Shown here: in pieces, positions 17,283-25,645 of the stretch
Layout of the letters: every line of letters begins with the position of its first letter
Numbering within the stretch: position 1 is the first letter of the stretch
Source: Tunturiibacter gelidiferens
GTDB taxonomy: Bacteria; Acidobacteriota; Terriglobia; Terriglobales; Acidobacteriaceae
Direction: 5' to 3'
DNA length: 64,000 nt
NCBI RefSeq assembly: GCF_013410115.1
Contig: NZ_JACCCV010000001.1
Span: forward strand, 1,798,001 to 1,862,000
Notes under the pieces: generated by a model
Seen by the model: only the letters and a program-made list of their open reading frames with translations
What the model was told of the DNA's origin: nothing
The model's database searches: none
Program-made: the position numbers and the translations under genes

Positions 17283-18467
17283 ATGTTGCGATTTTCTACG
17301 GCGGGAGAGAGCCACGGGGAGAGCCTGGTGGCGACGGTGAGTGGGATGCCCGCGGGTGTGACCGTGGATCAGGAGTTTGTCGATCGCGAGCTGTGGCGGA
17401 GGCAGAAGGGTTATGGCCGTGGTGGAAGGATGCGGATTGAAAAGGATACGGCGCATATTCTGAGCGGGGTGAGGCATGGGAAGACGATCGGGTCGCCGAT
17501 TGCGATGGTGCTGGCGAATAACGATTGGAAGAACTGGGTCGACATACTGCCTGTAGAAGTTGGGGACGCCACAAAGCATAAGGCTGTCGCTTCGCCGCGG
17601 CCGGGGCATGCGGATCTGGCGGGGAGTTTGAAGTACGACTTTCCGGATGCGCGGTATGTGCTGGAGCGGGCGAGTGCTCGGGAGAGCGCGGCCCGGGTGG
17701 CGGCGGGTGCGGTGGCGAAGCTTTTGCTTAGGGCCGTGGGCGTCGAGGTGGCGAGCCATGTGATTCGCGTGGGGAAGGCGGAGCTTGGAAGGGCGGCGAC
17801 CTGGGAGGAGATTGCGGCGTTGCAGTTGAAGGATGAGGTTTTGTTGAACTGCGTGGATTCTGAGGCTGAGGCTGCAATGAAGGCTGAGGTGGATGCGGTG
17901 TTGCGGACGGGCGATACGGTGGGTGGGGTGTTTGAGGTGGTGGTGCATGGTTTGCCTCCTGGTGTGGGGACGCATGCCAATTGGGATGAGCGGATGGATG
18001 GGTTGTTGGCTCAGGCGGTGATGAGTCTGCAGGCGGTGAAGGCGGTGGAGCTGGGGCGTGGGGTGACGGCGGCGGAGTCGGTGGGGTCGGCGGTGCATGA
18101 TGCGATTGGGTATGAGGGTGCTCCTGAGGAGGGGCGCGGGTTTACGAAGTTTTCGCGGGAGCAGAATAATGCTGGGGGGATTGAGGGCGGGATCTCGAAT
18201 GGCGAGGATGTGGTGGTGCGGGGGTATTTGAAGCCGATTTCGACGTTGCGGCGGCCGCTGGGTTCGGTGAGTTTTGAGACGCGTGAGCCGGTGAAGGCTG
18301 CGTATGAGCGGAGCGATGTTTGTGTTGTGCCTGCGGCTGGTGTTGCGGCGGAGGCGATGGTTGCGCTGACGGTGGCGCGACTGGTGGTGGAGAAGTTTGG
18401 TGGGGACTCGCTGCGTGAGATGCAGCGAAATTTCAATGGCTATTGTGAGCAGATTCGAGCGTATTGA
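17283..18467 (+). CDS. aroC: Chorismate synthase
   Basis: Last shikimate-pathway step: converts 5-enolpyruvylshikimate-3-phosphate to chorismate using reduced FMN, without net redox change. The 394-residue product begins MLRFSTAGESHGESLV, the family's first signature, with GRGGRMRIEKDTAHILSG following and the later signatures SPRPGHADLAG and REQNNAGGIEGGISNGE. ATG at 17283 is chosen because the family starts there; a longer frame from 17196 adds an unrelated leader. The stop is directly followed by the def start, so the pair forms an operon. aroB and aroDE lie far away in the same window. Confidence 0.97.
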   Translation: MLRFSTAGESHGESLVATVSGMPAGVTVDQEFVDRELWRRQKGYGRGGRMRIEKDTAHILSGVRHGKTIGSPIAMVLANNDWKNWVDILPVEVGDATKHKAVASPRPGHADLAGSLKYDFPDARYVLERASARESAARVAAGAVAKLLLRAVGVEVASHVIRVGKAELGRAATWEEIAALQLKDEVLLNCVDSEAEAAMKAEVDAVLRTGDTVGGVFEVVVHGLPPGVGTHANWDERMDGLLAQAVMSLQAVKAVELGRGVTAAESVGSAVHDAIGYEGAPEEGRGFTKFSREQNNAGGIEGGISNGEDVVVRGYLKPISTLRRPLGSVSFETREPVKAAYERSDVCVVPAAGVAAEAMVALTVARLVVEKFGGDSLREMQRNFNGYCEQIRAY

Positions 18468-19007
18468 GTGACTGGAAAAGTGAGCGAGAAGAAGACGAAG
18501 ATTCATGAGGTAGTGAAGTGGCCGGATCCGGTGCTGGCGAAGCCGGGTGCGACGGTGACGGTGTTCGACGCGAAGCTGAAGAAGCTGGTCGACGAGATGT
18601 TCGAGAGTATGTATGCGGCGCAGGGGATTGGGCTGGCCGCGCCGCAGATTGCGATCTCGCAGCGGATTACGGTGATCGATGTGAGCTTCAGGAAGAATCC
18701 GGAGGAGAAGATTGTGCTGATCAATCCGGAGATTGTGGAGCGCGAGGGCAAGCAGGTGGAGGAGGAGGGGTGCCTGAGTTTGCCGGAGATTCGTGAGAAG
18801 GTTTCGCGCGCGGAGTGGGTGAAGGTGAAGGCGCAGGATGTGACGGGGAAGTGGTTTGAGATTGAGGGGACGGAGTTGCTGGCGCGAGCGATGCAGCATG
18901 AGATCGATCATCTGGAGGGGGTGCTGTTTATTGATCGGTTGAGTCGTTTGAAGCGGGATCTGGTGATTCGGAAGATAAAGAAGCTCATCAAAAACGGAGA
19001 ATGGTGA
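18468..19007 (+). CDS. def: Peptide deformylase
   Basis: Metalloenzyme removing the formyl group from the N-terminal methionine of new proteins. The three motifs are present: GIGLAAPQ (53-60), EGCLSLP (100-106) and HEIDHLEG (144-151), giving the Cys/His/His metal ligands and catalytic Glu. At 179 residues the length is normal for type 1 enzymes. It starts with GTG right after the aroC stop. fmt, the enzyme adding the formyl group to initiator tRNA, follows after a 214-base gap holding one of the long inverted-repeat elements. Confidence 0.96.
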   Translation: MTGKVSEKKTKIHEVVKWPDPVLAKPGATVTVFDAKLKKLVDEMFESMYAAQGIGLAAPQIAISQRITVIDVSFRKNPEEKIVLINPEIVEREGKQVEEEGCLSLPEIREKVSRAEWVKVKAQDVTGKWFEIEGTELLARAMQHEIDHLEGVLFIDRLSRLKRDLVIRKIKKLIKNGEW

Positions 19008-19010
19008 TGG

Positions 19011-19208
19011 TGTCCTGCCGGACGGGCCCGCTACGCGCGGCGCGCCCACTTCGTGGGGGGTATACCTTGTCTTGGTGGGATGAGCGGCTTGGGTCCTCGC
19101 GATGCTCGGGCCGACCAGCGGGAGGATCTACGCGGATGATGGTGCCTTGACCGGTATACGCGTCACGAAGTGACCGCCCTCCGCGCAGGAGGCCCGTCCG
19201 GCAGGACA
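19011..19208. repeat. Long inverted-repeat hairpin-string element, copy A
   Basis: 198 bp with perfect 17-base ends TGTCCTGCCGGACGGGC and GCCCGTCCGGCAGGACA. Inside the left end is a hairpin CCGC-TACGC-GCGG, then CCCAC-TTC-GTGGG (other copies have GTCAC-TTC-GTGAC, a compensated change). The right half has GTCAC-GAA-GTGAC and CCTCC-GCGCA-GGAGG. It fills the gap between def and fmt. The central part matches copy B closely. Confidence 0.92.
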
Positions 19209-19221
19209 GAGGATTATCAAA

Positions 19222-20154
19222 ATGAAATTAGTTTTTTGTGGCACGCCGGAGTTTGCAGTACCTACGCTTCAAGCCGTGATTGCAGCAGGGCATGAGGTTG
19301 CGCTGGTGGTGACGCAGCCGGATCGTGCGGCGGGGCGCGGGCTGGAGGTGCATGTTCCTCCGGTGAAGCAAGCGGCCGTGACACACGGTTTGCCTGTGGT
19401 GCAGCCGGAGAAGATCAAGAACAATCTGGAGTTGCGCGCGCGTTTGGAGGAGATTGCGCCGGATGCGATTCTTGTTGTTGCGTATGGGCGGATCATTCCG
19501 CAGTGGATGCTGGAACTGCCGCGGTTTGGGAATATCAATCTGCATGGGTCGCTGCTGCCGAAGTATCGCGGGGCTGCTCCGATTCAGTGGGCGGTGGCTT
19601 GCGGCGAGGTGGTGACGGGTGTGACGACGATGCGGCTGGATGCGGGTCTTGATACGGGCGATATGCTGCTGGCGGCGGTGTGCCCGGTGGGGTTGGAGGA
19701 GACGGCGGTGGATGTGTATGGGTGTCTGGCTCCGCTGGGCGCGGAGCTGATGGTGGAGACACTGAGGCGGCTGGAGGCGGGGACAATCTGTCCGGAGGAG
19801 CAGAACCACTCGCTGGCTACGCTGGCTCCGATTCTGAAGCGGGAAGATGGGCTGGTGGATTTTTCCCGGTCGGCGAAACAGATTTATGACAGGTGGAGAG
19901 GGTTTCAGCCGTGGCCGGGCGCACATACGACGCTGCGGGGGAAGAAGCTGATCGTGTCGAAGATGGGGATTTGTAGTGGGCGCTCGGTTGCTGCGGGGGA
20001 GTTGCTGGTGGACGGAGAACAGATGCTGGTTGGTTGCGGTAGTGGGACGGTGGCGGAGTTGCTTGAGCTGCAGATGGAGGGGAAGAAGCGGATGAGTGCT
20101 GCTGAGTTTTTGCGTGGGTATCAGGTGAAGAGCGGCGAACGGTTGGGGCTATGA
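19222..20154 (+). CDS. fmt: Methionyl-tRNA formyltransferase
   Basis: Formylates Met-tRNA of the initiator using 10-formyltetrahydrofolate. The 310-residue protein has the start MKLVFCGTPEFAVPTL, the formyl-transfer site INLHGSLLPKYRGAAPIQW (Asn and His of the catalytic triad), and LDAGLDTGDML with the catalytic Asp. The C-terminal tRNA-binding domain begins around residue 210. It starts 13 bases after repeat copy A and overlaps rsmB by four bases. The def/fmt/rsmB neighbourhood is common in bacteria. Confidence 0.97.
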   Translation: MKLVFCGTPEFAVPTLQAVIAAGHEVALVVTQPDRAAGRGLEVHVPPVKQAAVTHGLPVVQPEKIKNNLELRARLEEIAPDAILVVAYGRIIPQWMLELPRFGNINLHGSLLPKYRGAAPIQWAVACGEVVTGVTTMRLDAGLDTGDMLLAAVCPVGLEETAVDVYGCLAPLGAELMVETLRRLEAGTICPEEQNHSLATLAPILKREDGLVDFSRSAKQIYDRWRGFQPWPGAHTTLRGKKLIVSKMGICSGRSVAAGELLVDGEQMLVGCGSGTVAELLELQMEGKKRMSAAEFLRGYQVKSGERLGL

Positions 20155-21536
20155 AGGACGAGTCGACGTCTGGAGGAGGAAAACGGAAGCGGGGTGCTGG
20201 TGCGGGAAAGCCTGGTGCGGTGAAGGCGGTTTCGGGTAAGGCGGTGGTGGCGCGGAAGAGGCCTGTGTCGGCTGGGCCTACGGCTTCGGTGGAGGCTGCG
20301 GTTGCGAAGATAACGCCGGCTCGGCTGGCTGCGTTTGAGATTTTGAAGCTGGTGGGGGAGAACAAGGGTCATAGCGACGAGTTGCTGCATTCGCCGCGGG
20401 TGGATGGCTTGTCGCCGGAGGATCGGAACCTGACGACTGCGCTGGTGATGGGGGTGCTGCGATGGCAGATTGCGCTGGATGCGCGGGTGAGGGGGTTGCT
20501 GCAGAGGCCGGAGCAGAGGCTGGCGGAGCCGGTGGCGATTGCGCTGCGGATGGGGGCGTTTCAGTTGCTGCATCTGGAGAGGATTCCGGCGCATGCGGCG
20601 TTGAGTGAGAGCGTGGAGTTGTGCAGGGCAGCGGGGGAGCCACATGCGACGGGGATGGTGAATGCGGTGCTTCGGAAGCTGGCGGGGACGCAGAAGCCGG
20701 GAGTGCGGATGCATGAATCGGTAGCGGCGTTTGCGGAGAGGCTGGGGCATCCGCGATGGCTGGTGGAGCGATGGGTGGCGGCTTATGGGCGCGAGGCGGC
20801 GTTGAAGATCTGTGAGGCGGATCAGCAGGAGCCGGCGGAGGGTGGGATGTTTGTGGAGCGCGGTGGGGATTGGCCGGTGATGGATGATGGGTCGCGGCTG
20901 GTGGGGGAGATTGCTGCGGCAGCTATGCCTGAGGCGAAGAGAGTTTGGGATTGCTGCGCTGCCCCTGGGGGGAAGACTTTGATTTTGGCGAAGCGGTTGG
21001 GTGGTGCGGAGATTGTGGCGAGTGATGTGAGTGTGAAGCGACTGGCTCAGGCGCAGGCGAGGCTGCGGCGGTATGCGTATGCGGAGCGAGTTAGGTTTTC
21101 CGTGGCCGATGCGTCGGATGCTAAGAGTGTTGCGGGGGAGTTTGATCTGATTTTGTGCGATGTGCCCTGCTCGGGGACGGGAACGATGGCGGGGAATCCG
21201 GAGATTCGGCATCGGCTGAAGGTGGAGGAGTTTGTGCGGCAAGCGGAGAGGCAGAGGACGATTTTGAAGGGGGCGTTGAAGCGGCTGGCTCGGGGTGGGC
21301 GGCTGGTCTATTCGACTTGCTCGCTGGAGGCGGAGGAGTGTGAGGGTGTGGTGGATGCGGTTGTTGGGGCGGGTGGGGTGGTGAGGGTGCCGGTGGATGG
21401 GGTGATGGCGGAGCTTGCGGAGCGTGGGGTTTTGAGTGGGGAGATGGGTTCGGCGGTGCGGGATGGGGCGCTTCGAACGCTGCCTGGTGTGCACGGGGGC
21501 GATGGGTTTTATGCGGTGATGTTGGAGCGGAAGTAG
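20151..21536 (+). CDS. rsmB: 16S rRNA (cytosine-967 C5)-methyltransferase
   Basis: Methylates C967 of 16S rRNA with S-adenosylmethionine. The 461-residue product has a Lys/Gly-rich leader (about 1-40), an NusB-like RNA-binding domain (about 45-180) and a Rossmann methyltransferase domain. The SAM motif is DCCAAPGGKT; the two cysteines of the mechanism lie in DVPCSGTG and YSTCSLEAEE. It overlaps fmt by four bases (ATGA). The last 29 codons, from 21450, are duplicated downstream at 21628-21714. Confidence 0.96.
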   Translation: MKDESTSGGGKRKRGAGAGKPGAVKAVSGKAVVARKRPVSAGPTASVEAAVAKITPARLAAFEILKLVGENKGHSDELLHSPRVDGLSPEDRNLTTALVMGVLRWQIALDARVRGLLQRPEQRLAEPVAIALRMGAFQLLHLERIPAHAALSESVELCRAAGEPHATGMVNAVLRKLAGTQKPGVRMHESVAAFAERLGHPRWLVERWVAAYGREAALKICEADQQEPAEGGMFVERGGDWPVMDDGSRLVGEIAAAAMPEAKRVWDCCAAPGGKTLILAKRLGGAEIVASDVSVKRLAQAQARLRRYAYAERVRFSVADASDAKSVAGEFDLILCDVPCSGTGTMAGNPEIRHRLKVEEFVRQAERQRTILKGALKRLARGGRLVYSTCSLEAEECEGVVDAVVGAGGVVRVPVDGVMAELAERGVLSGEMGSAVRDGALRTLPGVHGGDGFYAVMLERK

Positions 21537-21576
21537 GCGGTTGAATAGGTAAGGCGGTTTGCGCGGTGCGCGAAGG

Positions 21577-21602
21577 CCCACATCTCAAAATCGAGATATG
21601 GG
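21577..21602. repeat. Short palindromic repeat (CCCACATCTC hairpin)
   Basis: CCCACATCTC and GAGATATGGG pair with one mismatch around the loop AAAATC, followed by GCACCC. It lies between rsmB and the duplicated rsmB tail. The trailing GGGCACCC also follows the hairpins near 21.76 and 22.1 kb, which suggests one repeat class. Confidence 0.6.
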
Positions 21603-21627
21603 CACCCGGCACCCAGAGGAGTTGAGT

Positions 21628-21714
21628 TCAGCGGTGAGAGATGGGGCGCTTCGGACGCTGCCTGGAGTGCATGGGGACGATGGGTTTTATGCGGTGATGT
21701 TGGAGCGGGCTTAA
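21628..21714 (+). pseudogene. Duplicated 3' end of rsmB
   Basis: These 87 bases repeat the last 29 codons of rsmB (21450-21536), including a stop codon. Of the first 81 bases 74 are identical, and of the seven differences only one changes an amino acid (Gly to Asp); the final sense codon differs completely (Lys to Ala). The remnant is preceded by GAGGAGTTGAG, which keeps the frame. The synonymous bias shows that this tail came from another functional rsmB allele. Confidence 0.85.
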
Positions 21715-21744
21715 GAAGACGGTTCGCACTGCGGCGCCAGTGCC

Positions 21745-21910
21745 CTATTGCGATGAGACCGCGAAAGGATGGGGCACCCCGGGAATCGCTTCAGCCTAAG
21801 GAGTACAGGCAACGTCGGACATAGCTGGGGAATAACCAAAAGCAAATACAGGGATCCTTCGACTGCGTGGCTCACAAAATGCCGTGAGCCACTTCGCTCA
21901 GGATGACATG
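21745..21910. repeat. REP-like hairpin cluster
   Basis: Near 21745-21780 a weak hairpin TTGCGATGAGACCGCG lies before GGATGGGGCACCCC. At 21852-21910 an ATCCTTCGACT...GCTCAGGATGACA unit encloses a perfect nine-pair stem GTGGCTCAC/GTGAGCCAC. These intergenic hairpins belong to the same general class as those near 13.2, 26.1 and 63.1 kb. No gene is seen from 21715 to 22160. Confidence 0.65.
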
Positions 21911-21943
21911 GTTTTTGTGTGGGGTGGGAGAAACCAGCCGCGG

Positions 21944-22050
21944 CAACGACAACAACAACAAAGACAACAACAAAGACAACAACGACGACAACAACAACAA
22001 CAACGACAACAACGACAACAACGACAACAACGACAACAACGACAACACAA
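21944..22050. repeat. Imperfect CAA/CAACGA triplet microsatellite
   Basis: 107 bases made almost wholly of CAACAACGA and CAACAACAAAGA units on the plus strand. All frames stay open through the tract on both strands, which creates false low-complexity reading frames (Thr, Asn or Gln runs; Val, Cys or Leu runs on the other strand). It is flanked by hairpin repeats and lies in a gene-free gap. Confidence 0.9.
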
Positions 22051-22076
22051 AGGATTGCTGGGAAGAGGAATACATT

Positions 22077-22109
22077 CCCATCCATCGCGATGAGACTGCG
22101 ATGGATGGG
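22077..22109. repeat. Perfect 12-bp stem hairpin
   Basis: CCCATCCATCGC and GCGATGGATGGG pair perfectly around GATGAGACT, then GCACCC follows. The loop is nearly the same as in the decayed copy near 21750. It sits 52 bases before the stop end of the PASTA gene and could end its minus-strand transcript, but no T run follows. Confidence 0.65.
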
Positions 22110-22160
22110 GCACCCGATGGCTTGGGGCTGGTTGGGATTTCAAGAATAGGGAACAGACAA

Positions 22161-22997
22161 TTAATCGGTGAGGGTGATGTGGACTGGGTCGCCTTTGACG
22201 ACGCGGTGGCCGGCGGGTGGGGTTTGCGCGATGACGGTGCCGATGGATGAGACGGTGTGGGCGATGGGTTCGGTGAAAGACGGTGTGGTGGCGCTGGGTG
22301 GGGATTGAGATGTGAGTGGGGCGGAGTCTGAGGTGGAGTTGAGGTTGAGGTCTTCGGCGCTGGCGATGTGGAGGCCGGCGGATGCGGCTCTTGCGGCGGC
22401 AGCGGTGAGGGTGAGGCCGGCGAGGGAGGGCATGACGAAGGCTTCGGCGGAGTTGGTGGATTCGGGGTCGCTGAGGAGGAGGCTGACGCGGGGACGGTCC
22501 ACACCGATGGCGTTGGGGGTGGGGGTTTGGGCGATGATGACGCCGGGTTCGCCGGGGGCGGCGATGTGGGAGACGGCACCGAGTTCGAGGCCGAGACGGC
22601 GGATGTTGATGGTGGCGGTGCGCTCGGTCTGGCCGAGGAGGTCAGGGATGGCGACTTGTTGCGCGCCGAGACTTTCGGTGACGCGGACGGGCCACTCGCG
22701 GCGGACGGTGAGCCCCGGGGCGGGGGATTGTGCGAGGACACGGCCGGGTGGGGTGTTGGGAGAGTAAAAGCGGTTTTCGAGGCTGAGGACGAGGCCCAGG
22801 GAGCTGGTCTGCTTGCTGGCTTCGGAGAGGGTGAGCCTGGTGAGGTCGGGGACCTTGACCTCGTGGCCGTGGATGGCGAGGCGCATGGTGATAAAGGCGG
22901 AGACGAGCGCGACAGTGAGCATCGCGAGGGCGCCCAGAACGATGTTGAAGAAGCGATTGATGCTTCGGGTGACTTTTCTGGGGATTCGGAGCTTCAT
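22161..22997 (-). CDS. Membrane-anchored PASTA-domain protein
   Basis: 278 residues. A short basic N-terminus and one membrane helix (about 17-42) precede three PASTA-type modules: VPDLTRLTLSEASKQTSSLG, IPDLLGQTERTATINIRRLG and MPSLAGLTLTAAAARAASAG, each closing with an Ala-Gln-(Ser/Thr)-Pro-like segment. PASTA domains bind peptidoglycan fragments and usually sit on Ser/Thr kinases or penicillin-binding proteins. Here no kinase is attached, so it may be a stand-alone cell-wall sensor or scaffold. The third module is split by a Ser/Thr/Pro-rich stretch. Confidence 0.88.
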   Translation of the reverse strand: MKLRIPRKVTRSINRFFNIVLGALAMLTVALVSAFITMRLAIHGHEVKVPDLTRLTLSEASKQTSSLGLVLSLENRFYSPNTPPGRVLAQSPAPGLTVRREWPVRVTESLGAQQVAIPDLLGQTERTATINIRRLGLELGAVSHIAAPGEPGVIIAQTPTPNAIGVDRPRVSLLLSDPESTNSAEAFVMPSLAGLTLTAAAARAASAGLHIASAEDLNLNSTSDSAPLTSQSPPSATTPSFTEPIAHTVSSIGTVIAQTPPAGHRVVKGDPVHITLTD

Positions 22998-23017
22998 GCG
23001 TTTTCAGAGTATATCTT

Positions 23018-23201
23018 TGTCCTGCCGGACGGGCTCCCTGCGCGGGAGGCGGTCACTTCGTGACTTGTGTACCTTGTCTTGGTAGGATGAGCGGCTTGGG
23101 TCCTCGCGATGCTCGGGCCGACCAGCGGGAGGACCTTGGTTGATGACGGTGCCACGACCGGTATACGCGTCACGAAGTGACCGCCCCGCGCGTAGCGGGC
23201 C
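23018..23201. repeat. Long inverted-repeat hairpin-string element, copy B (right end lost)
   Basis: Left end TGTCCTGCCGGACGGGC is intact; then hairpins CTCCC-TGCGC-GGGAG and GTCAC-TTC-GTGAC. The right half has GTCAC-GAA-GTGAC and CCCGC-GCGTA-GCGGG but stops before the outer arm, seven bases from the stop codon of the TonB-receptor gene. Its centre is nearly identical to copy A. Confidence 0.9.
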
Positions 23202-23207
23202 TTTCTC

Positions 23208-25529
23208 TCAGTATTTGAAGCGGTAGCGTAGTTCGGCGAAGATCTCGCGGGGGTCGTTGAAGTGGAAGCCGCCGAAGGTGAGGCTGTTGTCAAGCAGCAC
23301 GCGGCGGTTGGCTACGTTGGTGGCGGTGATGGAGGCGGTTAGTTTTTCGGTGAAGGTTTTGCCGATAGAAAGGTCGAAGGTGGTGTGCTGTGGCAGGTAG
23401 GGGTTGGGATAGCGTGGGTCGGCTGGCGGGCCGGTGGGGTCGAAGCCGCCGTTGGTGAAGCCAGAGCCGTAGTAGACGTTGGTGGAGGCGGTGGTGCGCC
23501 AGGGGAGGGTGGCGTTGAAGCCTACGTTTAGGGTGTTGCGCTGGTCGTGGTCGACGGGGTGGTAGCCGGGGGCGGCATCGCACTCGGCTGAGGTGGGAGG
23601 AGAGCAGATGAGGCCGCCAGTGATGGCACCGCGCTGCTCGGCGATCTGGTTGGAGTAGGCGAGGTGGGCCTGTCCGAAGTTCCAGAGACGCGGGCTGCGG
23701 AGGGTGAGCTCCCAGGCGCGGACTAGAGCGCCGTCGACGGTGACCGGGAAGTAGATGCTGGAGTCGCCGATGTTGGAGTGGTCGAGGAAGTTGTTGATGC
23801 GGGTTTTGAAGGTGTCGGCGTCGAGGAGCCAGCCACGGTAGGGGATTTGGACGCCAAACTGATGCTCTTCGTCGCGCTCGCCATGGAGTGGGGCGAAGCT
23901 GGTGCCGGAGCTGAGGGCGAAGTTTTGCAGGTTGCAGGTTCCGTCAGCGATGGAGGCAGCAGTGCAGCCGAAGGTGAGCAGAGGCGGGGGTTGGTAGAAG
24001 CGGCCGTAGAAGCCGCGGAAGACCCAGTTGAGTTTGGGAATGCGGAGAGCTACGCCGAAGCGTGGGGCGGTGTAGTTCTCGGTGAACTCGGCTTGAAAGT
24101 GGGTTTGGCGCAGGCCGGCGATGAGGGTGAGCCAGGAGGTGGGTTTGTAGTTGTCGGAGATGTACTCCTCGATGACGCCGCCGGAGGCTGAGTCTGGTGT
24201 GGAGAAGGCGGGCGTGTTGGTGCCGTCGTTGAAGATGGCGCCGAAGAGGTAGCTGTCGTGCTGGCCGAAGGAGTAGAAGCCTGCCTGGATGGTGTTGCGG
24301 GCGATCTCGGTGGTGATGTTGGCTTGTGCTCCGGCGTAGGTGGAGCTGCGGTCGGAGGTGGTGGCTACGGGAATGTCGTTGGGGTGGGATTCGTAGTCGG
24401 CGCGGTTGTAGTGGAAGAAGGGTGAGACTTGCAGGACCGTCGCGGGGTTGAAGGTGTGAAGCCAGGAGAAGGCTAGGGTGCCGTCGAGTTCGTGTTGGCC
24501 GTCGCGGAGGCCGCTGGATTGAAACTGCTGGTTGCCGGGGCTGTTGGGGTCGGGGTCGTAGGGGATCTGGAAGTAGTCGGCGCGGAGTTGGGTGATGAGG
24601 CGGAGCTGGTCTTTTGGAGTGGCGTTGTAGAGGAGAGAGGCGAAGCCGCCGTAGCCGTTGGTGGCGTCGTGGATGACAACTCCGGTGGGTGGGGAGAGGC
24701 CGTAGTCGCTGCGGTTGCCGGTGAGGCTGGCGTAGTAGGCGAACTTTTCGGTGTGGTCGCCGAAGTTGAGCTGGTCGTTGGTTTGGAGGAAGCTGCCGGC
24801 GCTGAGGATGAGTTCGGCCTGTCGGTTGCGCTCGAAGCCGGTGCGGGGGACTACGTTGAAGACGCCGTAGGTGCGGTCGCCTACGTCGGAGGTGTAACTG
24901 CCGCGTTGAATTTCGATGTAGTCGATGTCTTTGGGGTCGATCTGCGCGCCGAGGTTGCTGGCGATGTTGGTGTTGGGGATCTGGACGCCGTCGAGGAGCC
25001 ACGAGACCTGGTGGCCGCCGCGCATGTGGAGCATGTCGTGGGTGATGTAGGCGCCGGGGACATAGTCGGTGATCATGGCGAGGGAGTTGGTGCGGTCGGC
25101 GCCGGGGGTTTGGGTGATGTCGTCGCGGCTGATGAGGGTGGTGGGGGTGACGGTGTTGATGTTGGCGGTGTTGGCGTCGGTGGTGACTGAGGTGGTTTGC
25201 TCGACGGTGCCGAGGTGGAGCTCGATGTGGAGGATGGGTGCGGTGTCGGAGGCTAACGTAAGGGATTGTTTTGCTGTATCGAAGCCTGGTTGCGAGATGG
25301 TGATGGTGTAGTCGCCGAGGGGGAGGGATGGAATGGTGAAGGAGCCGTCCTGCGCGGTGGTGGTGGATTTGGTGAAGGCTGAGTTTGCTGCGTGGAGTTC
25401 GATGTATGCGTTGGCGATGGGGCGGTGTTGCGGGTCGTGGACGACTCCGTGGAGCTGGCTGAAGATGGTGGCTCGAGCGGTGATGGCGGCGAGAGATGAG
25501 AAAAGACAGAGTAGAGCGAGCTTGCGCAT
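23208..25529 (-). CDS. TonB-dependent outer-membrane receptor with N-terminal carboxypeptidase-regulatory-like domain
   Basis: Outer-membrane gated transporter. The ATG at 25529 opens a signal peptide (MRKLALLCLFSSLAAITARA); a frame open to 26054 runs through a separate gene and is not used. After the signal comes an Ig-like domain (GVVHDPQHRPIANAYIELH, about 28-110), then the plug (about 125-235; LISRDDI, MRGGHQVSWLLDGVQIPNTN) and a barrel ending in an aromatic residue (ELRYRFKY). The 773-residue length is normal for a receptor of this type and shorter than the large SusC/OmpA-like forms of Acidobacteriota. Substrate unknown; the small Cys/His-rich secreted protein upstream hints at metal. 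Confidence 0.9.
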   Translation of the reverse strand: MRKLALLCLFSSLAAITARATIFSQLHGVVHDPQHRPIANAYIELHAANSAFTKSTTTAQDGSFTIPSLPLGDYTITISQPGFDTAKQSLTLASDTAPILHIELHLGTVEQTTSVTTDANTANINTVTPTTLISRDDITQTPGADRTNSLAMITDYVPGAYITHDMLHMRGGHQVSWLLDGVQIPNTNIASNLGAQIDPKDIDYIEIQRGSYTSDVGDRTYGVFNVVPRTGFERNRQAELILSAGSFLQTNDQLNFGDHTEKFAYYASLTGNRSDYGLSPPTGVVIHDATNGYGGFASLLYNATPKDQLRLITQLRADYFQIPYDPDPNSPGNQQFQSSGLRDGQHELDGTLAFSWLHTFNPATVLQVSPFFHYNRADYESHPNDIPVATTSDRSSTYAGAQANITTEIARNTIQAGFYSFGQHDSYLFGAIFNDGTNTPAFSTPDSASGGVIEEYISDNYKPTSWLTLIAGLRQTHFQAEFTENYTAPRFGVALRIPKLNWVFRGFYGRFYQPPPLLTFGCTAASIADGTCNLQNFALSSGTSFAPLHGERDEEHQFGVQIPYRGWLLDADTFKTRINNFLDHSNIGDSSIYFPVTVDGALVRAWELTLRSPRLWNFGQAHLAYSNQIAEQRGAITGGLICSPPTSAECDAAPGYHPVDHDQRNTLNVGFNATLPWRTTASTNVYYGSGFTNGGFDPTGPPADPRYPNPYLPQHTTFDLSIGKTFTEKLTASITATNVANRRVLLDNSLTFGGFHFNDPREIFAELRYRFKY

Positions 25530-25645
25530 GGGGCTTCGGACTTCCCTCGTCAGAGAGGCTGACGGAGTTGGAGCTGCGGAACGGGACGGCAGGGCGATGG
25601 CTCCCGTTTTGTTGCGGGAGGTGTGTCGGCTGCTGGTCGGGTCGC

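Noticed and set aside
17238-19049. 603-codon minus-strand frame opposite aroC and def
   Set aside because: Arg/His/Leu-rich shadow of two conserved genes.
21944-22050. CRISPR-like array
   Set aside because: Units are only 9-12 bases and contiguous, without spacers; no cas genes are present.
21884-22250. Thr/Asn/Gln-rich and Val/Leu/Cys-rich frames over the triplet repeat
   Set aside because: They result from the CAA/CAACGA microsatellite, which cannot contain stops; no ribosome-binding site or family is seen.
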